A stretch of 64,000 nucleotides of DNA, taken from Pleurodeles waltl. Its lineage: Eukaryota; Chordata; Amphibia; Caudata; Salamandridae. The position numbers and the translations under genes were made by a program. This document shows, piece after piece, positions 45,640-57,776 of this stretch; the first letter of the stretch is position 1; each line of letters begins with the position of its first letter. The notes under the pieces are model-generated. The model searched no databases, had not been told where the DNA came from, and saw only the letters and a program-made list of their open reading frames with translations. The stretch spans positions 1,181,880,863 to 1,181,944,862 of the forward strand of contig NC_090437.1 of the NCBI RefSeq assembly GCF_031143425.1. The letters are read 5' to 3'.

Positions 45640-47920
45640 TTTATCAATATATTATGTATAATCATGTGATTAAAGGGGGAGCTGAAACACCTGCATTGAA
45701 ATCACTTATGGCCACAGGGAAGAATTTGACACACATAATACTCTAATTATTGCAGGTGAGTTTAACGCCACTTTTGAAGCACTTGATATTGGTTATTCTG
45801 TTAGAGATGTAGAGGATGAGGAATTAGGGTTCCTGCACTAGACATTGATCCCATGAAGTGGTGTACAGAGACAGTCTACCAATTACTTTTATTAACTCTT
45901 TCATATGGATTAAGGCCATGCAATGGTCACACAAAGTCTCATTTACAAGCACTTCTCACCTTCAATTGCCTGGTCCAAACGAGTAGGATTGAGTACATAC
46001 TGAATGCGATCCCCTTGAGGAAATCTGTAGTGGAGATGAAGAGTGTCACAAGGAATGACAGTGACCATAATGCAACCAATTGCACATTGCCTGCCATAAT
46101 TAATGATTTGGAGGTCGTTTCACTTTCACTATCTACTAGTTTGATTCCTTCAAATAATAGGCGTAGACTTTGGTGGGCCAAAATAGCGGCAAAACCGGCA
46201 GTCCTTTGTCACAGCAGGATAAAAATACAGTGGTCCCTATTATGCATGGGAAACATTTTAAAATCATAGGTCAATGCTTCCTAGGTAACTCCCCCTAGAG
46301 AACACTTCCAGAATAGTCATCCAGTACATGGTACAATACGCACTGTAGGATAGCGTAAAATGAGCAATGCCAAGCCCTGGTAAGTGCTAATGTGGACGAT
46401 ATCAGACAAAAAAGGAAGCAGTGTAATCTGGTCCGGGCACAAGCACGGAGTAGCAGGGATACTCACATCTGGGAAGAAAAATATGATGCAGCAAAATCCA
46501 AGGGTGCCAGGAACTTCTGGCACCTGGAAGCTAATGGGGAGGGAGTGGTAAGTGACACTTAATAAGCCTGTGACTTGGCACAATACTTTTTCCAATCTAT
46601 AGGGTCCATTTCCAGGCTCAGATGTGGATGCCTGTGCTACTCTGTATTTTGGACTACAAGGTTCTATCCCACTTTATTCATAGAGCTAAATGAAACTGAG
46701 TGTGAAATTAAGAGCACTGCCCTTGGTAAGGCAGCTGGGCCCGATGGGATCCATGTGGACCTATTCCATACAGACTTAGGGCATTGGACCATCTATATGA
46801 ACAAACTGCCCAATGCAATACTTCAGGGTGTAGATATTCCTATCAGCTGGAAAGCACAAAAGGGATCTAGGGATTCAACCCTTAACTACAGACGAATATG
46901 TCTCATGGATGTTACACAAAAGGATTTTTTGCAGGCAGATACTGACCAAACTTTACATCTGGATAAAAGAGCATGACGCTCTATCAAATCTCTAAGTTGT
47001 TTTTTGAAAGACAAAAGTACCAATGACCATAAGTTTAGATTTCTTACTATTTACTGGAAGAAGGTTATCCTGCAGAAATTCCATATATATTTAGTATTTG
47101 TGGACTTGAATTCTGCATTCACCCTGTTTCCCCATCACAAACTTTGGGAGGTACTGAAGTTGAATTAGGTCCCCTCTGATCTAGTGAGTATTCTTCTGTG
47201 CCTGCATCAAGACGCATATGCACAGGTACCCTGGTGACCACTGGGTGAGTTAATGGAACATATAGAGATACACAAAGGAGTACGCCAGTGATTTGTACTT
47301 GCACAGATTTTGTTTTTTCTCTACCTTCATGATGTGGTAGCTTACCTAGAAGACTGTGAGAGCGATGCACCAAGGATTGCAAGTCGAATGGTTCCTCTGC
47401 TTTTATTTGGAGATGATACCTTGTTGGAGTCTAAGACTCCAGTCGGCTTGCAGACCTCTTTGAATATTTTTGCTGTTTTTTTGTGCTGATTGTGAGTTAA
47501 TGAGAAATCATATAAAGACTAAAATTCATGACTATTAACCCCCACTGATGATTTAGAGGTTCTATTATTCTTGAGGGAAGCAGTCTAGATAGAGGAAATT
47601 TGCATGCCTATATCGGAATAAGATTAACTCAGAATATGCTATGGTCTCTCCAAGTCAAGAAAAGCAGTAGGAATTTATGCCATCATGTGTCTGGAATTTG
47701 GAGGTTGTATTGGACCTCAAAAGAGAGATGGGGTTTACTAGCTCTAAAGGTTTATAGCTCCAGGGCAGAGGGTAGCACTTTATATGGTGCTGAACTATGG
47801 GGTTCCTCAGACTCAACAAGGACCTTAAGAAATTGTTCTCGGCTACCTCCAGCTGCCAAATTTGATGCAGCGCCGCACTCCGTAATTTTCTGGGCCTAAA
47901 TATTTTCTAGCACCTAGAAT
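45640..47920 (+). mobile_element. Non-LTR retrotransposon with endonuclease remnant, heavily decayed
   Basis: Collinear fragments of an APE-type endonuclease and a reverse transcriptase run in all three plus-strand frames from about 45.7 to 47.9 kb. The order endonuclease, RT, C-terminal LYGAELWG block fits an I/Jockey-like LINE but a different family from the copy at 1736. Neither end is marked by a tail or a duplication. Confidence 0.72.
45724..47899 (+). pseudogene. LINE ORF2: endonuclease and reverse transcriptase, broken
   Basis: Endonuclease parts: IIAGEFNATFE (about 45742, the GDFN motif with D changed to E), SRIEYIL (about 45982) and NDSDHNATNC (about 46055). RT parts: ALGKAAGPDGIHVDLF (about 46720), FVDLNSAF (47097-47120), KGVRQ followed by a stop where glycine is expected (about 47276), and LLFGDDTLL (about 47399), where YADD has become FGDD. 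A C-terminal block QVKKSSRNL, SGIWRLY, TLYGAELWG spans 47640-47800. At least six stops and shifts separate the parts. Both the endonuclease Asp and the RT motif are altered in addition to the frame damage, so this is an old copy. Confidence 0.72.
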
Positions 47921-47959
47921 TCAAAAGCGACAATCTGAACATCTGGTCGCACTTGCCCG

Positions 47960-48215
47960 GGGCAAAGTCAAAATTTGAGGCCAATTTCATACCTCGCTGG
48001 AGCCCTCTTCGGATATGCTGCATGGGAGGCCTCAGTCAAGTTTTCTACGTTCGGACATAGAAACATTTTTGGGATGGAATCCTTTGTCCGGGTCTAAGTC
48101 AAAAGTTGAAGCCGACCTCGATGGATCCCTCCTCAGGTACACTGCATGGGAGACCTCGATCAAACTTTTACTTTTGGACTTATAAACTTTTCTTGGAGCT
48201 TTTCTTCCCCAATGT
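47960..48215 (+). repeat. 131-bp tandem duplication
   Basis: Two diverged units: aagtcaaaatttgaggcc at about 47965 and aagtcaaaagttgaagcc at about 48096. Each is followed by gacctcg- or tacctcg-like, ctgcatgggag-cctc and a tttgga/ttcgga stretch. The region probably belongs to an LTR-type element whose borders I cannot place. Confidence 0.65.
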
Positions 48216-48721
48216 CAAATGACCCTCCTCAGCAAGTCGATTTCCATGCAATGTCAATGCAATGAGTCCCCTGTCAACCCCTGGAAGTCTGGGGCTCCAG
48301 AGCTTTTCTGCGGGACGAACCTGCATGTCAGACTGGGACACTGTCGACGGTGGCTGGCTTGACTCTTGCCATCGGGTTTGTCCACTTATGGAGCTTTTTT
48401 CCAAAGTTGCTCCAAACATCTCGAAACCTCTGAATCTTCTTCCAGAAGTACTTTCAATGTCCTTCAGGTATCCACAACTCACCTCAAGGTTCCGGAAGTT
48501 CTGAATGTTAAGGCTCGCACTCACACACGCACGCTTCTAGCTGCACTCTCACAAAATAAATCAGCATGTATGAAGAATAATGAAACATGTCATGAATGTG
48601 TTTACAGCACAGCACGTCCCTGTAACTTGTGAGGAACACTACATTGCATGTTTGATTATATTGATGAAAGCAAGTGTTGTTCCATTTGTGAACTGTGTGT
48701 CAAGTGGTTTATGAAGGCATT

Positions 48722-48875
48722 GAATTCTTTCATATGAATCATCAGAAGTGTTATGTGAGTTCTCACTAGCATGTGTCTGATGACTCATCACCAGAATTCC
48801 TTCATATGAATCATCAGAAGTGATTGATGACTTATCACAAGCATATGTCTGATGACTCATCACCAGTCTATAAAT
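48722..48875 (+). promoter_or_regulatory. Duplicated 72-bp enhancer-like module with AP-1 sites and TATA box
   Basis: Two 72-bp units start at 48722 and 48794 with gaattc-ttcatatgaatca and both end in gtctgatgactcatcaccag. Each holds a perfect AP-1 site TGACTCA (48781-48787 and 48853-48859). The second unit runs directly into TATAAAT at 48869-48875. Duplicated enhancer units just upstream of a TATA box are the classic layout of a retroviral-type U3. LTR borders, a polypurine tract and a primer-binding site were not found, so whether this is an LTR or another promoter is open. The 200-residue minus-strand open frame across it is not a gene. Confidence 0.5.
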
Positions 48876-49516
48876 GTTTTCTGTTCTTTGTTTCGAGTCT
48901 TCCTTTGCTCGCGGGTGTTCCCTGTTGGGGTGGAGTTTCCGTGATTCTTTCTGGAGTCGCCGTTTCAGTGTGAGAATTTTGTCAGAGCTTCCTTCTCTGG
49001 AGTGAATTACTTTTGCAGCGGTTGGAGAATTTGCAAACAGTATTCCATCTCCCTCAAATAATCGAAAGCATTCCAGGAGAAGTTGGTTTGTGAGTAATCC
49101 CCCTCTCGTTCCCCTGTTTTCAACCTTCTCGAGTTTAGTGATCTTTTGGAGCATTATGAAAAACATTTGTCGATGTTGAGAAAACCGTGATACAAGACCA
49201 TTTTCCAAAGACAGCTTCAGAAGTATTTTTAAAGGCTGCACTGAAGTTAAGTGTTGTGAACTCTTGAAAGCATCGCTCGATATCTATGCAAAATTAGACG
49301 TTTATTCTGATTGTTTTTGGAGCGAGTCTATTGTGTGAAAACGAATAACAAAAGACAAATTCATAGGTTTGATTTTATAACAATTTTGTTGTGAGTTACA
49401 AAAGCGTGTTTAATAGTTGAGCATTCAAGTGCTACTAATTATTGTGATTTTGCTGAAAGGCTCGGTGATTGCTCAATCATATGATAATAATTATTGTTAT
49501 GTTGCTGAAAGACTCT
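48876..49516. other. Unassigned, possibly transcribed LTR or leader
   Basis: No coding signal. If the TATA box at 48869 is used, this is the start of the transcript. Confidence 0.3.
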
Positions 49517-50473
49517 GGCACTCATTAAAACCCTGGCAGTCGGTGATAAAGTGGCAGTAATACCGCCAACAGGCTGGCGGTAACTACCACCAAATTATGA
49601 CCATGACGGTGAGAACTCAGATAAACAGCCACTTTACCACAATGACCGCCAGGGCGGATACAACAGCCACCACAGCTGTAGCCACCTACAGCAAGGCAGA
49701 AGTCAATGTTCTGCCCACCATATTATGAGACAGGAAACCGCCACCTTTTCCAGGGCAGTACCACCAACATCAACATTCTGGCGGAAACACTACACAGAAG
49801 GAAAAGGACTCACCTTTGGAGAGACAGGGAAGAACCACACCACCATGGAGCCGGAACTGCAAATATTTCCAATGATTTTCTCTGTCCTGCTCTACTACAA
49901 ACACCAACACTGGCAAAGACAACCACGGTGAGTACAGCTGCCTAGCACACAAGGGGGAGAGGAACGAGAGTGACACACACAAGCAACACACCCCTCCACC
50001 CCAACACCATACACACAATCAGCTGCAGTAATAAAACGTATTTACCCCGTTTCCCTGAGGAAAAATGCAAATACTACAGGCATGTGATAAAGTGACTGTA
50101 ATAATACCAACATAGTAGAAATATGAAAAGTCAATCTCATGGTATGTACACATGTGCAGTTCAAGGGACACTGCCCAGTCCTCATTGTGCTTGGGCCACA
50201 GTGCAACAGGCCAAAGTCCAAGGCCCCACTTGTCACCTGCACCAACACAAAGAGAACACTGCAGAGGCATCAGTTGGAAAATAGGCCGGCACCTGAGGGG
50301 GATGGGGAACAGGGGGCACCTCTGCCGGCAGATGGAACAAAACCACTGGTTCTGGAGGGGGCATCATGCCCTGTGCTCTTCATCCTGGGGAAGCTGGGGG
50401 TTGGTGGGTGTCTTACCCATTGGTTCTGGAGGGATCATCATGCCCTGTGCTCTTCATCCTGGGGAGTACAAGG

Positions 50474-53259
50474 TCACAGTCTTTCAGGTGGGTGCCATAT
50501 CCCCAGGATGTGCAGGGGGTAGGATGCACAGCAGCCCATGGAGGCAGGGCTACATACTGTCCGCCGGCGGTGATGGCTGCTCAGTGGTGGTGCTGCTGCT
50601 GGTGGTGGTGGGGGGAGTCTCAGTCCATCCCCTGCAGCCTCGGATGGCTGCCCATTGCTGGTGGTGGTACTGCTGCTTGTGGTGGTGGGAGGAGGCTCCA
50701 GCCCATCCCTTGCAGCTTCGGATGGCTGCACAACCATGGTTGGTGGTGGGGGCTCCATCTGAGTCCCTGCACCAGGCCCCTTGTCCTTCCTGCCTGCTGG
50801 TGCAGACCCCTAGCCCTTCCTTGCAGCACTTGGGGCAGGCTCTTTGCCCTTCCAGGCAGCAGCTGGGGCAGGCTTCTTGCCCTTCCGGGCAGCAGCTGGT
50901 GGCAGGCTCCTTTCTCTTCCGACAGCAGCTGGGCCAGGCACCTTGCCCTTCCGGGCAGCAGCTGGGGTAGGCTCCTTGCCCTTCTGGACAGCAGCTTGGG
51001 CAGGCACACTTTCTTTGAGGCTGGCTGGTGCCCTGGATCCTTTCCCACCACGAGTGGGTGTGGAGACTACTGGGCCCGTGGACTGGGTGGCTGAGGTGCT
51101 TGCCTGGGTTTTTGCCACCCTGGCCAGACATGAAGGATGGGGGGTGGGAGGGTTAGGGGTAGGAAGAGGTCAATGGTGGAGAGAAAAAGCTTCTTAGGGA
51201 CATTGGGACGGGACAAGGGAGAAGGTTTTGGAGTGGAGGAAGAGAGAGTAGTTGTAGGAGGTGTCTGTTTGCAGTGTTTGGGTGCAGGTGCATGGGCTGG
51301 ATGCTGTTGTGAGGTGGATGGCTGTTGGGTGTCTGAGTGCTTGCGTTGTGTACCTTTGGAAGGGGGGTGGCAGACACAGGGGGAGAGGACACAGGGGAGG
51401 TGTGCATGGCTGTTGTAGAGGTATCTGCAAGTGATGTGTGTGTTCTGCTCGGTGTGGTGGTGATGCTGGTAGTGGATGAGGATGTAGTACATGCAGGTGT
51501 GAGTTTAGACACACCTGGGAGCGAGGTGGAGGAGGAGGAGGAGGGGCTCACAGTGGAGGCAGTGGATGTTGGTATATCTGCATCTGGATGGTGTTTGTGT
51601 GACTGCCTGTGGGATGAAGTGTGGTGCTTGTGTTTGCCTTAGCCACTCTTGTGTGTTGTCCTGTGTGCATGCTCATCTGCCTATGTACTTGGGATAGGTT
51701 GGTGTTGAGGGGAATGGGATTGGGAAGATAAAGTTGGAGGGGGGACGGTGGAAACAGGGACAATGGCTACCATCAGAGAGGAGGCCAGAGCCTGGATTGA
51801 TATCTGTTGGGCCGCCAAGCCAATGTGAATGCTCGTCAGAAATGCATTTGTCTGTTGCAGTTGGGCTACCAGCCCCTGGATGGCATTCACAATGGTTGAC
51901 TGCCCAATAGAGATGGATCTCAGGAGGTCAATACCTTCCTCACTCAGGGCAGCTGGACCAACTGGGGCAGGGCCTGAGGTGCCTGGGGCGAAGGAGATGC
52001 CCACCCTCATGTGTAAGCGGGCAACTCACTGAGGGGATGCTGGGAGGGCGGTGCTGGTACTGGGGGGGCAGCTGTACCTGTAGCCACCACCAGGAAGCTT
52101 CTATCGGAGGAGGTATCTGTGTCAGAACTGTCCCCTCCAGTCCCCACCGTGGTGCTCCCCTCGCCCTCCGTCCCACTGGTGCCCTCAGCATTGGTGGACT
52201 CTGCCTTCTGGGTCCTGTGGGATGCAGCTTCCTCCCTCACTGGTGCCTCTGCTCCTCCGCCAGATGATGCTAATGCACATAAGGACAGGGTGACAAAACA
52301 AAAAGGGGGGAGAGACAAAGGATACACTTGGTCTTTGGCTGCAGCAACACCAACGTTGGTGTACATACCACCGTCACACCCAGGGAACAGCCCTATGCAC
52401 TATGCAAAGTACTACCTGTGATGATGCTAGCAACCAAGGCATGGGGAGGAGCACATACCGCCAAATGCAACCACCTTGGACCCACACATCCCTGACCAGT
52501 TGTGGATGCCTACAAGCTGGGTAGCAGGATTTTCACTTCAGAACCCTGGCCACCATGGGACCTACTATGCAATGTCAGGCCTGGCCTAGGGGCAACCACT
52601 GACACACATCCCTCACCCGGATACCCCCCTATCATGCGTAAGTAGTGATGATGGGCACTGTACCCACCCCCTTGTGGCTGCTGTGATGCCCTCAAGCGCC
52701 CATCCATCTCAGCATATGCCACCGCCAGTATGCGGGCTATCAAGGGGGTCAGTGTTCAACGGGCACCCCTTTCCTCACTGGGAGGCCTTCCCCAGCTGGG
52801 CCTCTGCCATCTTCTGTGCCCAGCGTCTCAGGTCCTCCCACCGTTTTCGACAGTGGGTGCTCTGCCTGCCATAGACCCGCAGAGTCCGCACGTCCTTGGC
52901 GATGGCACACCATATACCCTTCTTTTAATGGGCACTGATCTGCAGAGAAATACACACAGAAAATGGTATCAGTCAGACCATCCTGCCTGTTACACTTATG
53001 GCCCACCATACCCCTTCACATCACCATTTGCACACACAGGGCCCAGCACCGAAGCTGCACCTGCCCCTACCCCACCTACACGAGGCCTTCACACACACCA
53101 TTCCATGCATTCATGCCACATGCATCGTGCTCACGGTGTACTCACCTGTTGGTCTGGAGACCCATACAGCAGTCCGTACTTGGGTAAGACCCCATCCACC
53201 AGTCGCTCCAACTCTGCTAAGGTGAAGGCAGGGGCCCTTTCCCCAGTCACATGAGCCAT
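50474..53259 (-). pseudogene. Harbinger copy 2 gene C: second Myb/SANT-like protein
   Basis: Same structure as copy 1. The ATG at 53259 opens a 38-codon exon (FTLAELERLVDGVLPKY) ending at 53146, exactly the copy 1 length. Exon 2 starts at 52939 with the rest of the Myb-like domain (KKGIWCAIAKDVRTL and HCRKRWEDLRRWAQ), but has an in-frame TAA where copy 1 has Gln and a TGA after GKASQ. Exon 3 is open from about 52270, with acidic GTEGEGSTTV and SDTDTSSDRS, the conserved helical block DLLRSISIGQSTIVNAIQGL (about 51930), Ser/Thr/Pro-rich sequence, KKLFLSTIDLF, a Lys-rich 11-residue repeat and two QPSEAA-DGL blocks. Comparison with copy 1 shows which stops are copy-specific. Confidence 0.72.
50823..51020 (-). 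repeat. 33-bp coding minisatellite in gene C, six units
   Basis: Units begin every 33 bases at 50823, 50856, 50889, 50922, 50955 and 50988, with the theme gcagcagctggggcaggctc followed by cttgcccttcc. On the minus strand each encodes an 11-residue basic and Pro/Ala unit such as KGKEPAPAAAR. Because 33 is a multiple of three, copy number can change without breaking the frame. Copy 1 has a Lys-rich stretch here but not the clear repeat. Confidence 0.85.
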
Positions 53260-53716
53260 GGTAGGTTCCAGACAGAGGTCACAGCAGCACATGCAGTGTA
53301 GGTCCTTTCCTGTTGAAGGTCAGATAGCAAATGAGTGATCAGATAGAAAATGTCGGTCACGTCTGCAGTGGTGCATACCGTCACCGCCAGCGTACATCAC
53401 CATTGGCCACTGTACCCCATAGGGCCCAATGTTATCCAATGAGGAGTTGCACGGCGGTTCAAGATCTCCTCCCACAATGGCACAGAACTTCAGCGGAATT
53501 TCCTCACTTTCACCTGTCCCTCCACACAGAACAGGTGAAAGCCTTTCGGGGGGCAGGCCCTGGATAACAACTGCATCTCAGTTCAAAATAGGAAATATAG
53601 GACAAATACCACTTACCCATTACAAAGTAACATCATGCATTGTACTGTTGTGGCTACAATGTTCAGTTTGTGACCGTCTCCTCACTCTTTTGCCCCATAG
53701 ATTGCTACAGCTGTGG

Positions 53717-54841
53717 ATGAATAGGAGACGGAGACATACCCCCATGTACAGACCCCTGGTGGACTTGGCAACAATGGAGGACAGGCACATTATCCTCACC
53801 CATAGACTTGACAGGGCCACAATCACTGAGCTGTGTGCTCAACTGGAGCCTGACCTGATATCTGCTATCCATCACCCCACTGGGATCCCCCCTCTTGTGC
53901 AAGTCCTATCTGTGCTCCATTTCCTGGCAACTGGTTCTTTCCAAGTGACAGTGGGCTTGGCAGCAGGAATGACACAGCCAATGTTCTCAATAGTGCTGAC
54001 AAGAGTGTTGTCTGCCATGATTAAACACATGTGCAGCTACATTGTTTTCCCTCAGGTTGAAGAATTGGCCACAGTGAAGGCTGACTTATATGCAATGGGA
54101 CATATCCCCAACATAATTGGGGCAATTGATGAAATACATATTGCATTTGTCCCTCCCCCGGAAAAATGAACAGGTGTTCAGAAATCGAAAGAGTTTTCAC
54201 TCCATGAATGTGCAGATGGTGTGCTTGGCGGACCAGTACATCTCCCACGTCACTGCCTAGTATCCTGGGTCAGTGCATGATGCCTTTGTCCTGAGGAATA
54301 GCAGCATCCCAAATATGATGGCCCAACTACAGAGGCACAGGGTGTGGCTAATAGGTGAGCCAGAGTCCCCGCCCACTGTATGTCAGTGTATGCCTTCAGG
54401 GGTTATCCCCATGGGGTGGTGTAAGGCTACAGTTTGTCCCTCACTATTTGAAGGTGACTCTGGCTACTCCAACCTATCTTGGCTCCTTACCCCTGGGAGG
54501 AATGCCAGGACAGGGGCTGGGAACCATTATAATGAGGCACATGGGTGAACCAGAAGAACAACTGAAATGACCTTTGGCCTCCTGAGGGCCAGGTTCAGGT
54601 GCCTCCATCTGACAGGTGGATCCCTGTGCTACTCACCAGGAAGGTCTGCCAGATAGTAGTGGCATGCTGCATGTTGCACAACCTGTCCCTCAGATAGCAT
54701 GTGCCTTTTCCGGAGGAGAAGGAGACTAGTGATGCCCCTGTGACAGCAGTGGACCCTGAGGACAGTGAGGATGAGGAGGCAGAGGATGAGGATGAGGATG
54801 TGGACAACAGAACATCAGTTATACATCAATTCTTCCAATGA
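53717..54841 (+). pseudogene. Harbinger copy 2 gene B: DDE transposase, broken
   Basis: The ATG at 53717 starts the region matching copy 1 (YRPLVDLATMEDRHI). An AG acceptor just upstream (53698-53699) suggests a 5' exon. The first catalytic Asp is in NIIGAIDEIH. A frameshift follows in the PPP-EK stretch near 54160, and a TAG at about 54258 precedes PGSVHDAFVLRNSSIP, where the second catalytic Asp is kept. A 99-bp intron lies at 54355-54453 (GT...AG), the same place and length as in copy 1. GDSGYSNLSWLLTP follows, then a TGA, then TEMTFGLLRARFRCLH with the catalytic Glu kept. A frameshift near 54655 precedes the acidic tail (EDSEDEEAEDEDED), which ends at 54841. Confidence 0.85.
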
Positions 54842-55322
54842 CACACAGGTGAGACAGTGGAACTGATCATTGTTCTGAATATTGATTTCAGCTATGTGAC
54901 CGTGGCATGATGGCATTCACTTCCTTTGCATCTAAACCTACTGTCACCTATGGCTTGTCATTTAACAGATGTTGGTGATATTACAACAGTGTGCTGATGT
55001 GATTACTACAGACAGTTACAGGTCATTAATTGTATGCTATCACAGTGTCCATATCATTTGCACCAGATGTGACTGTTCACCTAAATGCACATTTTCAACA
55101 CATAAAATTCTATCAGACAAGTTGTGCTCAAGGGTGTTTATTGTGGTGCTTTAAAATGTGAGGTAAAGTCAATGGAATGGGTATGGTATGGGAATGGGTA
55201 TGGATCCAGTGTATTGTTCCAGTCTATTTGTAGCACAGGTGCAGTATCCAAGGGGCCATAGGAAGTGGAGCAAAGGCAGTTCAAAGTGGACAAGGTGACA
55301 GGGTGGGACACAATGGGGACAA

Positions 55323-56847
55323 TCAGGAGAGTGCCATTTCCTGGCATTGGTCTTGGGAACGTTTACAGGGTGGTTCAACTTCTGCAGGGGGAGGGGTGCT
55401 GGTGGCCTGTAGGTGCTGTGGCGGGGGCTCCTGCCCACTATCTGCAACAGAGGTGGTGGGCTGGTCAATAGACTCGCTAGTGGTAGGGGCCGCTGGTGGG
55501 CTGTCCATTCCCTCATGATGTTGGACATGTTTGCCAGCACCCCTGCTGTAGCCAGCAGCCCTGGCGGTTTTGAGAGCCTGCAAGTCCTCCCTGATCTCCT
55601 GATGGTGTTCCTCCTGCAGCCGCTTGTTCTCCTGCATGTTGTCAAGGATCTGGCCCATCATGTCCTGGGATTGCTGGTAGGCACCCATGATCTTGGTGAG
55701 TGCCTCCTGCAGAATCGGTTGCCTGGGCCTGTCCTCCCCCTGACGTACAGCGGTCCTCCTAGTGTACCTGTTGCCCGGTGCCTGTGTCTCCTGAATGGAG
55801 TGCCCACTGCCACTGACCCCAGGTCCCTGATTGTCATGGGTGTGACATGTGGACTGGGGTCACTGTATAGGTGGGCACACTGCTGATTGACGAGTCCTGG
55901 GGACAGAGGTGTGGGGATGCTGGGTGGGTGCTGTGGTGTTGGAAACTGATGGGGGAGGCTCTGTGGTAGACTGTGAGGGGGCTGGGGTGACCGACTGTCC
56001 AGTGGTCCCTGATGGGCAGGTTGTTGATCCTGATCCTGAAGTCCAGAGTTACTGTCATCACTGGGGGCATCTTCTGTTGCGGGACTGGTTTGTTGTGGCA
56101 CCTCCTCTCCACTGGCATTGGCTGGGGCACCTGCGGGGATGTAAGTGATGCATTATGCTTCATGCCTGTGACATATTGTACATTCCTATTTCCCTCTCTA
56201 TCGCTGCTTTTGCCCTGCCACCTTTGTTTGTGTATGTTGATGTTTTGTGGGATTGTTAATTCCCCCATGCTGTACATACTTTAGTGATGGGTGTCCATGC
56301 AGGACTGGGAGGGCTGTCCATGCATTGGTATAGCATGCAGGGCTGGGCATTGGGGTTAGTCATATGTGTAGGTGCAGTGTGTGGGATGAAGTGGAGCGAT
56401 GGGAGTGAGGGTGAGGGGGTGTGATGGCATGCAGGTGTGGTGGTTGATAAGTTATAAATATTGACTCACCAGTGTCCAGTCCTCCGGCAACTCCAGTGAG
56501 TCCCTCAGGATGCAGTAATGTCAAGACTTGCTCCTCCCATGCTGTGAGCTGTGGGGGAGGAGGCGGGGGACAACTGCCAGTCCTCTGGATAGCAAGCTGG
56601 TGCCTTGCTGCTATGGAATGTACCTTCCCCAGTAGGTCATTCCACCTCTTCCTGATGTCGTCCCTTGTTCTTGGATGCTGTCCCATGATGTTCACCCTGG
56701 ACAAGATTCTCCGCCATAGCTCCATCTTTCTTGTAATGGATATTCACTGTACCTGTGCTCCAACCAGCAGTGGCTCTACCCTGACTATTTCCTCACCATG
56801 ACCCTCAACTCCTAATCAGTGAAACAGGGGTGCCTTTGTTGGGACAT
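55323..56847 (-). pseudogene. Harbinger copy 2 gene A: Myb/SANT-like protein
   Basis: The ATG at 56847 (MSQQRHP) corresponds to the copy 1 start. The Myb-like domain is interrupted early by stops and a shift, then reads RKMELWRRILSRVN and RTRDDIRKRWNDLLGK, followed by CPPPPPPQL. Exon 1 ends at 56470 with a GT donor. Exon 2 starts at 56130 after a CAG acceptor and is Ser/Gln/Pro-rich, with a further shift near 55740. The C-terminal helix (MGAYQQSQDMMGQI and KRLQEEHHQEIREDL) and the basic PPCKRSQD tail match copy 1. At the position of the TAG in copy 1 this copy has an amino acid, showing that stop is a later change. Confidence 0.78.
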
Positions 56848-57776
56848 GGGTGTTGTGTGGTGTGTGTGGTTGTTGGGTACTGTGGTTGGGTGTGCGTAGT
56901 AGGGTGCGTGAGAGATGTATGGGCGTATGTTGTGTGTGTGTCTAGTTGTCACAGTGGTCTTGGTGTCAGTCTGATGCAATGACTTGTATTTATGAAGGGT
57001 TGTGTGTGATGTGGGTGTTTGTTTTATAGTGCTGTGGGTGGGTGTGGTGTGTGTATGAGTGTCAGGTGTGTGTTTTTGGTATTGGCCAATGTAGTGTTGT
57101 TTTGTATTTGGGTAACCATTCTGAGAGCGCCAGTGTATACTGCCAATAGTTTACTGCTGTTGAATGTCTGCTGTGGTGATTCGTGAGTCATGATGTAGTA
57201 GGCATTGTTTTGTTGGCGTAAGGGTATGGGTGTTGGTACCCCCACTTTAGCACTGACCTTTGGTCTGGCAGATTTGTGCATGTGGCAGTATTCTTTCGGA
57301 CTGGTGTGTGTGTGTCAAAATATGGAGAACGGATATTCACCACCGTGGCTGTATAATGGTGGCCATCATCGTGGCGGTAAACGGCATTTACCGCCAATGT
57401 CATAATGAGGGTCTAAGTGTTGTTTTGTGTTCGCTAGGCCTACAAACACAAAAGGAAGTGTAAACAGTTTTATGTCTGCAGTCAGCCACCAGAAATATAA
57501 TCAGAAAGGAAGCAAGGCTTCAAAATGTATCAATGATTGCAATTCTGTATTCCTGCCCATGTGGAGCGCAAACATGGATATTCATTTTGTAGCAGATAGT
57601 TCTGTTGCTCTAACTCAGTATGTCACTTCGTATATAACAAAGTCAGAAATGACAGAGATGAAGGATGTATGGGAAGAGATTAGAAGCAAGGTGTCAAAGT
57701 AAAAGGCTTTACAGTTTCAGTTTAAAAATGCTCTCACACAGAGAAATTAGATCATATGAAAGTTATGAAAGACTTG

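Larger units (their letters stand above)
49517..57413 (-). mobile_element. PIF/Harbinger transposon, full length, three genes (copy 2, inverted)
   Basis: 7897 bp. Its left end (GGCACTCATTAAAACCCTGG, then cagtcggtgataaag) matches the right end of copy 1, and its right end (inverse GACCCTCATTATGACATTGG) matches the left end of copy 1, so it is inverted. Gene order is C (minus), B (plus), A (minus), the mirror of copy 1. The terminal bases are more mutated than in copy 1, and the flanks (tct and taa) do not match, so the target duplication has decayed or a border is off by a base. The right end adjoins Helitron coding sequence. Confidence 0.88.

Noticed and set aside
48639..49241. 200-residue minus-strand open frame, the longest apparently unassigned one
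   Set aside because: It spans the duplicated 72-bp promoter-like module and repeats with it (the MSHQTYA/MSHQTHA blocks). It has no domain and reads antisense to the TATA box, so it is a chance frame.
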